This document shows, piece by piece, positions 10,000 through 18,792 of a stretch of 64,000 nucleotides of DNA; within the stretch, counting starts at the first letter, position 1, and each line of letters starts with the position of its first letter. The DNA comes from Cherax quadricarinatus (taxonomy: Eukaryota > Arthropoda > Malacostraca > Decapoda > Parastacidae). A program made the position numbers and the translations under genes. The stretch is taken from contig NC_091325.1 of NCBI RefSeq assembly GCF_038502225.1, positions 34,268,941-34,332,940 of the forward strand. The letters run 5' to 3'. The notes below the pieces were generated by a model. The model did not search any database, had not been told where the DNA came from, and worked only from the letters and a program-made list of their open reading frames with translations.

Positions 10000-10877
10000 T
10001 GTCGAGATTTAATTAGGAGTGTGACACTAAATGTACTTTACTCAGCCCACCCTACAGCATGACATGGTGTTAGGCAAGAATGAACGAGTCTCAAGGCTCC
10101 TCAACAAGCTTAACAATTCCCTTTATTATATTGACTCTACTCTGACTCAAAATGTACAGTGTTAGCTCTCAAATCCCAGTCGAAATGTGTATCAATATGA
10201 AAGCTTAACCTAGCAATTTCCTGCACAACGTCAGCAAATACTTACAGGACTTAAGTTAGTCTCTGGTACAAATCACAAATCCCACATTAAAATGAGTTAA
10301 AGACAATGAAATTCACACAAAAATGCAGTTTACAAATTAAAAATCACTTGGTTAGCACAAATAAATTCAACAATTCAACTTGTGAAACAGTAAATAAAAA
10401 ATGTGTGTAAACAGCTTGGCCTAACTCTGCACAGCTTACTCAGTCTAGCATGGATGATTGGATAAGGTAAATCCTAACCTAACTAATGTGCTATAGCCTA
10501 AACCTGGCTTCAGAACTCACTGTGAATAATAACTAGGTTAAATCTGTCCTAGCTACTATAACTGTTGTAAATATTGCACAAGCCTAGCTTAACTGTGGCT
10601 ACCTTGCAAATCCACTAAGTAATTAACACATAAGTCTCCTACTTTGGTTTACTTGTAATCACTGTAAATAATTAAATTCACAAGCTTCTCTAGCCTACCT
10701 GGCCTGCCTGTAATTTACTGCAAATAACAACTGTGTATAGTCAGCTTGGCCTAGCCTCTGTGTTAACTCTGGGCCTGGGTGCTAACTTAACCTGACTCTG
10801 TTAAACTGGTTCCTAACTGTGGCCTAGCTATGTTAATTTTAACCTAGCTATTCCACATCACAGTTCAAAGGACCACT
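10000..10877 (-). other. BEL-1m untranslated leader with PBS-like site
   Basis: An 880-bp leader between LTR and gag ATG, homologous to 13964-14860, AT-rich with recurrent CTAGCCTA/TAGGCTAG-like words. No ORF. Two bases after the LTR, TGGTCCTTTGA (minus strand, 10875-10865) is the likely tRNA primer-binding site; it differs from the BEL-1p and BEL-2 sites by one base. Confidence 0.7.
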
Positions 10878-11893
10878 TGTGAAAATTTGTCTCGACTACC
10901 TCCATGTGAGTTGTCTACCCTGGCAAGTTCTGTTGACACTGAGCCCTGAGGTCGGTACCTCAGCCTCGCAAGTGGCTTATAGGACAGATTTTCATAAATG
11001 ACTGATGTTGCAAGAAATCTCGCCTGCATGCACATATAAAGGACTAACTTACTTGGTGTTGGAGAATGTATCTCGGTCTTCAACCTCCCTAAACTTTAGT
11101 CCCTGTGGACTTCCCCTCAGAACCACGTGCAACCGGGAGCCTTAATTCCTGCAATATTCAATCGTTATTAGTGACCTGCCTCCACCTCAGAAATTCCTAT
11201 TTCCAAGGGGGTGCGTATCCCCTGGACTAACTATGCAGAGAGTGGCACTAGCTTCTAGGCTGACAAGAGACGCCGGTATGTACTGGTCATGAAGTGCCGG
11301 CTGCACAAAGCCCACAGCATGACTCGCAAATTTTCCCCAGACACTGGCCAGGACCCTAAGAAAAATGGAGATCTTGTCTTACTGTATGGGCCTGACGGAG
11401 GAGGACATCTACAGTACGTCCACCAGATTTCCCAAGGTCTAGTATATGAAGACATGTGGGGGCGCCACCTGCTAATCATGGCTCTTGCTCAGATGGTGTC
11501 TAGTCTTAGAAGAAAGGGCACTGTGGTCTCAAACCTGTGCCCCAGTATTCAAACTTGGGCTGCCAGTTCTCACTGGCTAACATAACCTAGTGAAAGCCTA
11601 CATTATTGGCCTATTACTACCTACATTACAGCCCTAGGTCTACATTATCTACAGTTGCCTCAATAATCCTAATATTAGTGTACTAACAGTATAAACTACC
11701 TACTTCCTCCCTGAAGGGTAAATCTATCTATTAAGAAGTACCTTCCAACCACCTTCGCCAACCCAGGTGTGTGTGTGTGTGCGTTTTGGTTGGGTGTAAG
11801 GGACACCCAACCCAGCTGTTTATCTGTGACATGTTGGGATCTTCATACGCTGTATCTGTCCTGTGGAACTTTTGGATCAAATAAATTTCCACA
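10878..11893 (-). repeat. BEL-1m 5' LTR
   Basis: On the minus strand it begins TGTGGAAATTTATTTG at 11893 and ends TTTTCACA at 10878. It is about 1016 bp and is homologous over its length to the two LTRs of the plus-strand element, although clearly diverged. It contains a short (GT)n run near 11768-11782. Its outer side abuts a partial SINE. Confidence 0.85.
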
Positions 11894-12131
11894 TCTGGGT
11901 TCGATTCCCAGCAAGAGTAGAAACATTTGGCGGGCAAGTTTCTTTACACCGGTTGTCTATGTTCACCCATCAGTAAAATGGGTACCTGGGTGTTAGTCGA
12001 CTGGTGTGGGTCGCATCCTGGGACAAAACTGACTTAATTTACCGGAAATGCTCAGCATAACAGGCTGAAGTCAGCTATGGTCTGTATACGTTGTACATGT
12101 ATTTTAAGGGTCATTTGCACTTCAAAACACC
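11894..12131 (+). mobile_element. tRNA-derived SINE, 5'-lacking fragment
   Basis: Begins at a B box (gggttcgattccc near 11896-11908) immediately beside the BEL-1m LTR. It continues with the body shared with the SINE at 12546 (ACCTGGGTGTTAGTCGACTG block at about 11980-12005). The A-box half is missing, probably displaced by the BEL-1m insertion or a later deletion. The 3' part differs from the SINE at 12546, so it is a different subfamily. Confidence 0.7.
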
Positions 12132-12545
12132 TGTACTGTGGAAATTTATTTGGTCCCAAAAGTTCCACAGGACCGATCCGACATGACCGTGATGGAACGG
12201 CTGAGCTGGATGGCCCTTATACCCCACCCAAACAAACAGCATTCTCTCTAGTTGGCGGTGGATTATTGGTAGGCATTTATTTAATTTATAGATTAACTCT
12301 TCAGGGAAGGAGTAGGTAGTTTTACTGGTAGTACACTAATATTAGGTTTACTAAGGCATCTGTAGATAATAATAATGCAGACCTAAGACCTTAACATAGG
12401 TAGTAATAGGCCAATAATGAAGCCAAACACTAGGATAAGTTAGCTAGGGAGAACTGGCAGCCCTAGTTTGAACGAAGAGACGAGGGTCTGGAAGAGAGAC
12501 CAGCTCGTTCTTCTTAAGACAGACACCGACTGGACAAGACGTGCC

Positions 12546-13336
12546 TGGTGGCCCGGTGGCCTGGTGGCTAAAGCTCCCGCTTCACACACGGAGGGCCCGG
12601 GTTCGATTCCCGGCGGGTGGAAACATTTCGACATGTTTCCTTACACCTGTTGTCCTGTTCACCTAGCAGCAAATAGGTACCTGGGTGTTAGTCGACTGGT
12701 GTGGGTCGCATCCTGGGGGACAAGATTAAGGACCCCAATGGAAATAAGTTAGACAGTCCTCGATGACGCACTGACTTTCTTGGGTTATCCTGGGTGGCTA
12801 ACCCTCCGGGGTTAAAAATCCGAACGAAATCTTATCTTCTTTCTTTCAACGTACCAGCCGTATCCCACTGAGGTGGGGTGGCCCAAAAGAAAAAACTGAA
12901 GTTTCTCCTTTTAAATTTAGTAATATATACAGGAGAAGGGGTTACTAGCCCCTTGCTCCCGGCATTTAAGTCGCCTCTTACGACACGCATGGCTTACAGA
13001 GGAAGAATTCTGTTCCACTTCCCCATGGAGATAAGAGGAAATAAACAAGAACAAGAATTAGAAAGAAAATAGAAGAAAACCCAGAGGGGTGTGTATATAT
13101 ATGCTTGTACATGTATGTGTAGTGTGACCTAAGTGTAAGTAGAAGTAGCAAGACTTACCTGTAATCTTGCATATTTATGGGACAGACAAAAGACACCAGC
13201 AATCCTACCATCATGTAAAACAATTACAGGCTTTCGTTTTACACTCACTTGGCAGGACAGTAGTACCTCCCTGGGCGGTTGCTGTCTACCAACCTACTAC
13301 CTACAGAAATCTTATCTTATCTTATCTTATCTTATC
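12546..13336 (+). mobile_element. tRNA-derived SINE inserted in the LTR (itself interrupted)
   Basis: Pol III promoter boxes are visible: A box tggcctggtggct (12557-12569) and B box gggttcgattcc (12599-12610). A body of about 200 bp follows, then an (ATCTT)n tail that resumes at 13306-13336. The segment 12728-12800 matches the 3' UTR of the CR1 LINE at about 18560-18625. The 3' LTR of the same BEL element lacks this sequence, which proves insertion after LTR synthesis. No clear TSD is seen. A second retroposon occupies 12839-13305. Confidence 0.88.
12839..13305 (-). mobile_element. Short RTE-derived non-autonomous element
   Basis: On the minus strand this 467-bp unit begins with the same 5' leader as RTE copies B and C (GTAGTAGGTTGGTAGACAGC start, then the ATGCCGGGAGCA leader block) and jumps after about 400 bp to a 3' end like the RTE 3' end (gggccaccccacctcagtgg). 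All of the RTE ORF is absent. It is flanked by a 13-bp direct repeat gaaatcttatctt (12826-12838, 13306-13318). Its leader is closest to RTE copy D. It is best read as an internally deleted RTE or SINE-like parasite of it. Confidence 0.82.
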
Positions 13337-13963
13337 ATGATCAGCAGACGGCGCCCCCCACGTGTCTTCACATCTGAGACCTGGGGAAATCTGGTAGAGG
13401 CACCTCGATGTACCGTAGATGACCTCCTCCATCAGGCCCATACAGTAAGACACGACCTCCACTTTTATCTCGTAGATTTCTGGCCAGTGTCTGGGGAGAT
13501 TGTGAGTGAGTTGATCTGTGGGCCCGGTGTGCAACAGGCAGTGCATGCCCAGTAAATACCAGTGTCTCAGGGCAGTCTGGAAGCTAGTGTCCGTGTCTGC
13601 ATAGTTATACTAGGGGATACATACCCTCTTGGATATAGGAATTTCTGAGGTGCAGGCAGGACAATAATAACGATTGAATATTGCAGGAATTAAGGTTCCC
13701 GGTTGCACGTGGTTTCTGAGGGGAAGTCCAAAGGGGCTAAGGCAAAGCTTAGGGAAGTTGAAGATCAGGATATATGCTGCAACACCAAGTAAGTTAGTCC
13801 TTTATACGTGCATGCAGGCGAGTTTCTTGCAACATCAATCATTTGTGAAAATCTGTCCTATAAGCCACTTGTGAGGCTGAGGTACCCACCTCAGAGCTCG
13901 GTGTCACCCAGAGTTTGCCAGGGTAGGCGACTCACTTGGAGGCAGTCCACACAAATTTTCACA

Positions 13964-14860
13964 AAAGTGGTCCTTCGAAAACCGTTATGTGGAATAGCTA
14001 GGTTAAGCTATCATAGCTAGGCCTCAGTTAGGAACCAGTTTAACAGAGTTAGGTTAAGTTAGCACACCCAGGCCCAAAGTTACACAGAGGCTAGGTCAAG
14101 CTGACTATACACAGAAGTTGTTGTTTGCAGTAATTTACAGGCAGGCCAGGTAGGCTAGAGAAGCTTGTGAATTTAATTATTTACAATGATTACAAGTAAT
14201 CCAGAGTAGGAGCTTGTGAATTTAATTACTTACAGTGGATTTGCAAGGTAGCCACAGTTAGGCTAGGCTTGTGCAATATTTACAAAAGTTATAGTAGCTA
14301 GGACAGATTTAACCTAGTTATTATTTACAGGGAGTTATAAAGCCAGGTTTAAGCTCTAGCACACTAGCTAGATTAGGATTTACCTTATCCAACCATCCAC
14401 GCTAGACAGAGTAAGCTGGGCACAGTTAGGCCAAGCAGTTTACATACATTATTTATTTACTGTTTCACAAGTTGACAAGTTGAATTGTTGAATTTATTTG
14501 TGTTAACCAAGTGATTTTAATTTGTATACTGCACTTTTATTGTGTGATTTTCATTGTCTTTGATTCATGTTAATGTGGGATTTGTGAATTGTACCTGAGA
14601 CTAGGTTAAGTCCTGTAATTATTTGCTGGCATTGTACAGGAAAGTGCTAGGTTAAGCTTTCACATTGATACACATTTTGATTGGGATTTGAGAGCTAACA
14701 GTGTACATTTTAAGTCAGAGTAGAGTCAATATAACAAAGGGAATTGTTAAGCTTGTTGAGAAGCCTTGAGACTCGTTCATTCTTACCTAACACCGTGACG
14801 TGTTGTGGGGTGGACTGGGTAAATTACAATTAGTGTCACACTCCTCATTAAACTTTGACA
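13964..14860 (+). other. BEL-1p PBS and untranslated leader
   Basis: Four bases after the LTR, TGGTCCTTCGA (13968-13978) is the likely PBS; the leading TGG pairs with a tRNA CCA end, but I cannot name the tRNA. The remaining roughly 880 bp are AT-rich and have no ORF. They are homologous to the BEL-1m leader. Confidence 0.7.
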
Positions 14861-16162
14861 ATGGCAGATGGGGGTTCAGAAGAGTCTGGTTCAGTGTTAA
14901 CAAAATTAAAACGATCAGTAGCAGCATACAAAGGGCATCTGAACAGAACATGTAACAAGTGGAAGGCTACTTGCCAACGCAGTAACGTAGACTGCGATGA
15001 TTTGCAAGACTGCTTGAAGAGTTTGGGGGAAAAATGGGAAGCCTATGAACAAGCATTCTCAGCATATTAGCTACAGGCTATTGAGGATAATGAATCCCAG
15101 GGAAGTCTTCAGCAGGCTCTGGACGAATTCACTAAGGATGATGTAGATTGTCATCAGGAGATGAATATGTACAAAGATAAGTTAAGTACATTAAAGGCTA
15201 GTATTCCAAGGGTGGTGTTGAACACCGTAGGTACCCCAAACAACCACACACCTGTCAATATGTTGCCCAGGTTGCCCCAGTTGAATTTACCGACATTTGA
15301 CGGAACCCTAACTGAGTACATTGCTTTCTGGGATCAGTTTAAAGCCCAGATAGATGACAGGAACAATTTGTCAGATGTCGTCAAGTTGCAGTATTTGCGG
15401 TCGCAGCTCAAGGGTAAAGCCTTAGACCTGGTCCGGCACTACCAGATTACTGACACTAATTACCAACATGCCAAAGACCAATTAGAAGACATGTTTGGCA
15501 ACACTGAGGAGATAAAGGTAGCTATACTTTATCGGTTGTTGGATCTAGAGGCTTGCAGACATGACCGTCAAAGCCTAGAGAAGTTCCGTATTGAAATTAT
15601 GAGCTTGACAAATAGTTTCAGAGATTTGCATGATGAGGATGATTCAGAATGGGTCCTTAGCCAGGTGATTCAGAGGAAACTGGCTAGCACTACAGTGCAT
15701 GAGTTACACTTAAAATATCGGACGAATAGGTTCACGATAAAATAAATTGTTGAGGGGTTGGGAGATCTCGTTTCTCATTTAAGTATAGGTGTGAGAGAAG
15801 AGTCACCACCATCGCCACATAAAAACCCAGAAAGTTACTCAAAGATCTCGAGAGATCAGTGTAAAGCTCGTACGACTAACGTTGGAGTGTACTATGGTAA
15901 AGAGGTGTCTAAGGTAAGAACCTCTAAGCAGAACCTTATAGGCACTCATGCCAGAATATGCGTGTTCTGCGAAGGCGAACACGCTAGCACGAGTTGCTCG
16001 GAGTATATAACACTGAGCAATAGGCAACAGAGACTAAGGGAGTTGAGACTCTGCTTAAAGTGTTGTGGGGAACATTTGCAAGAGACTGTGGCACCCAGCT
16101 CAGTGAGTGTCGAGTCTGTTGCAAAGGTAAGCACCATACTGCACTATGTCCCAATAATTTAA
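14861..16162 (+). pseudogene. BEL-1p Gag
   Basis: ATG at 14861 (an upstream in-frame TTG is ignored). One frame covers 14861-16162 with two in-frame stops, TAG at 15068-15070 and TAA at 15743-15745. Visible are coiled-coil-like N-terminal sequence, MLPRLPQLNLPTFDGT and FWDQFKAQIDDR (BEL/Pao Gag), then knuckles CVFCEGEHASTSC and CLKCCGEH. A frameshift near 16070 moves the last part of the second knuckle and the third knuckle to the next frame. Confidence 0.88.
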
Positions 16163-16939
16163 GGGAACCCCAGGCTAGTAGGGATATCTCTCAGGTAGAG
16201 ATAGAAAGTGAGTCCGAGCCTGAAATGGTAGCCAGCGTGATTAGTGGGAGTGAAGTCTCTAATCTGAGTGAGAATCACGGAGGTGCTGCCCTACCTACAG
16301 TCATGGCAAAGGTTGTGAATGGGCACAGGTCCGAAACAACCCGATTATTCTTTGACCCAGGAGCACAAGTATCCTTGATAACAAAGAAGTTGGTGGCTAA
16401 ATTAAAGTTGAAGGCCACAAAGAAAGTTAGTATGATGTTGGGAGGGGCTGTAAGTCAGGTTCCACCCAAATCTTATGTGGTGGATGTCAGTCAAATTAGG
16501 TGGACATCACAGAGACATTACAGCCTTGGTTGTAGAGACATTACCCAGGGCAATTACAGTGAGAGGTCTTGCTACAGCAGCTAAGCGATTGAAAGACCTT
16601 GACGTGAAGCTGGCAGACCAGGGAATTACCACTGACACAGTCAGAAATGTAGGTATCCTGGTGGGAGCCAATCATATAGATGACTTCCTGTCTACACGAC
16701 GGACGTTTAAGGAAGGAATTGGTTTATACAGATCCCCAGTAGGATACATCATAGGCGGCAGGATTCCACCTGAATTCCCTGCCACGCCAGATAGAGGAGA
16801 AGCTGTCCCCATGATAGCTGGGGGAGTAGTGATAATGAATACCAGTATACACGATGAACCTCCAGGGAAACTGAACCAGGTAGGTAGTGACGAACACTCG
16901 GCCACCTTGGGAAAACACTTTTACAGGGTACGTAAATAG
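16060..16939 (+). pseudogene. BEL-1p protease and following Pol segment
   Basis: The frame 16060-16584 carries the end of the knuckle region (CRVCCKGKHHTALC) and a protease-like LFFDPGAQVSLI. The catalytic triad DTG is changed to DPG, which should inactivate the enzyme. A second frameshift near 16490 leads to the frame 16475-16939 with the linker blocks GILVGANHIDDF and GYIIGGRIPPEF. Homology to BEL-1m ends near 16850; RT and integrase do not follow. Confidence 0.85.
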
Positions 16940-17272
16940 GGAGATAGATTGCCTTTAAATCCAGGGAACCTCGTAACATTGGGAGGAAAGGCTACCAGGG
17001 CATGTGGGTCATTGGGAGGGAAAGTACGGAGCCACTCAGTCAAGGCTAGACATATGAAAGACGTTAAAGTTAAAGGAAAGGGTGCTAAGACCACCGGAAC
17101 CAACAAGTTTACACCCCCAGAGGTCCATGCAGGGGAAACTGGACGGTTGAAGTTAGACCGGAGTCTGCTCGACGAGAGCGGCTGGATGGCACTCGTGTCC
17201 AGGGTCCGCTGTGGGGGCTCACTGAAGGTGAACTTGATTTAGACTTAGCGCCTACCTTCGCCGGCGGGAGGG
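16940..17272 (+). other. 3' internal remnant of BEL-1p with polypurine tract
   Basis: A short open frame (16949-17242) of basic, Gly-rich composition has no family match I can make; it may be the extreme C-terminus of Pol after integrase, or non-coding. The sequence directly before the 3' LTR, ggcgggaggg (17263-17272), is a plausible polypurine tract for plus-strand priming. The deletion that removed RT and integrase lies around 16850-16950. Confidence 0.55.
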
Positions 17273-18300
17273 TGTGGAAATTTATTTGGTCCCTAAAGTT
17301 CCACAGGACCGATCCGACATGGCCGTGATGGAACAGCTGAGCTGGATGGCCCTTATACCCCACCCAAACAGCATTCTCTCTAGTTGGCGGTGGATTGTTG
17401 GTAGGCATTTATTTAATTTATAGATTTACTCTTCAGGGAAGGAGTAGGTAGTTTTACTGGTAGTACACTAATATTAGGTTTACTAAGGCATCTGTAGATA
17501 GTAATAATGTAGACCTAAGACCTTAACATAGGTAGTAATAGGCCGATAATGTAGGCAAACACTAGGATAAGTTAGCTAGGGAGAACTGGCAGCCCTAGTT
17601 TGAACAAAGAGACGAGGGTCTGGAAGGGAGACCAGCTTGTTCTTCTTAAGACAGACACCAACTGGACAAGACGTGCCGTGATCAGCAGACGGCGCCCCCA
17701 CGTGTCTTCACATCTGAAACCTGGGGAAATCTGGTAGAGGCACCTCGATGTACTGTAGATGACCTCCGTCAGGCCCATACAGTAAGACAAGACCTCCACT
17801 TTTATCTCGTAGATTTCTGGCCAGTGTCTGGGGAGATTGTGAGTGAGTTGATCTGTGGGCCCAGTGTGCAACAGGCAGTGCATGCCCAGTAAGTACCAGT
17901 GTCTCAGGGCAGTCTGGAAGCTAGTGTCCGTGTCTGCATAATTATACTAGGGGATACATACCCTCTTGGATATAGGAATTTCTGAGGTGCAGGCAGGACA
18001 ATAATAACGATTGAATATTGCAGGAATTAAGGTTCCTGGTTGCACGTGGTTTCTGAGGGGAAGTCCAATGGGGCTAAGGCAAAGCTTAGGGAAGTTGAAG
18101 ATCAGGATATATGCTGCAACACCAAGTAAGTTAATCCTTTATACGTGCATGCAGGCGAGTTTCTTGCAACATCAATCATTTGTGAAAATCTGTCCTATAA
18201 GCCACTTGTGAGGCTGAGGTACCCACCTCAGAGCTCGGTGTCACCCAGAGTTTGCCAGGGTAGGCGACTCACTTGGAGGCAGTCCACACAAATTTTCACA
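17273..18300 (+). repeat. BEL-1p 3' LTR
   Basis: A 1028-bp LTR, TG...CA, uninterrupted, matching 12137-12545 joined to 13337-13963. It is followed by the TSD tgtac. Confidence 0.92.
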
Positions 18301-18305
18301 TGTAC

Positions 18306-18480
18306 ACTAACAAAGAATACTTTAATATTTAAATTAATCATTGATATAAATAAATTCTCGATGTATGTACCCTGAGAGACATACACCTCTGGGTGTATAT
18401 ATCCTAGGTGTGACCAATCATACATGAGTTGGTGTATAGTGTGCTGTATATACACTGATCAACATACAGCTCTGGGTGTT
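18306..18480. repeat. Short satellite-like repeat with acatacacctct core
   Basis: Two copies of a unit whose core is a small palindrome, acatacacctctgggtgtat (18379-18398) and acatacagctctgggtgt (18462-18479), 83 bp apart. Related copies sit on the far side of the CR1 LINE at 23090 and 23156. No gene. Confidence 0.55.
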
Positions 18481-18792
18481 AAGTAAGTAAGAAAGTAAGT
18501 AAATTTATTCAGGTATACACAAATACAGTTACATAGAATTATCATACATAGCAGCATATGTGTAGAGAACCTAGGATAACCCAAAAAAGTCAGACAGAGT
18601 GACTTATTTCCATTGGGGTCCTTTTACCTTATTATTATAATATAAAGGTTATAATATTTTCTTATTATTCTACAATGAAGATAACATCTTATTATCATAC
18701 TAAAAAGACTATCTACTACACGAGGGTCATTAAGACTATCTACAATACGAGGGTCATTACTAGGGATAAGGTAAAATTTACACGTATTTTAG
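18481..18792 (-). other. 3' UTR of the CR1 LINE, shared with the tRNA-SINE
   Basis: A 22-bp stretch (18602-18623) is identical to the SINE at 12728-12749. A second shared block reading CTTGGGTTATCCT-like follows nearby. After this block the LINE goes on to its own (ACTT)n tail, while the SINE goes on to an (ATCTT)n tail. Confidence 0.75.

Larger units (their letters stand above)
4030..11893 (-). mobile_element. BEL-1m: BEL/Pao LTR retrotransposon, minus strand, 3'-truncated and multiply interrupted
   Basis: Reads leftward from its 5' LTR (10878-11893) through PBS, leader, gag, protease, RT and the start of the Pao-type A17/RNase H-linker region, then stops near 4030 with no RNase H, integrase or 3' LTR. 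It is interrupted by an AAT-tail SINE (7884-8050), a 78-bp tRNA-like insertion (7402-7479) and RTE copy A (4565-6981). Its gag, leader and LTR are clearly homologous to the plus-strand element at 12137-18300. Confidence 0.85.
12137..13963 (+). repeat. BEL-1p 5' LTR (with nested SINE)
   Basis: Starts TGTGGAAATTTATTTGG and ends TTTTCACA. The LTR proper is 12137-12545 plus 13337-13963 (about 1036 bp); the middle is a later SINE insertion. The 3' LTR supplies the unoccupied site at about 17677-17680. Confidence 0.9.
12137..18300 (+). mobile_element. BEL-1p: BEL/Pao LTR retrotransposon, plus strand, pol-deleted
   Basis: Both LTRs present (12137-13963 including insertions, and 17273-18300), flanked by the 5-bp TSD tgtac at 12132-12136 and 18301-18305. 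The internal region is only 3.3 kb. It has gag, a protease remnant and a short following segment, but no RT catalytic box, RNase H or integrase, so it is an internally deleted copy that would need trans factors. LTR differences are easy to see (several substitutions and a 4-bp indel), so it is older than BEL-2. Confidence 0.92.

Noticed and set aside
12557..12610. tRNA gene candidate (A and B boxes)
   Set aside because: It is the head of a SINE with body and (ATCTT)n tail; no complete acceptor stem pairing seen.
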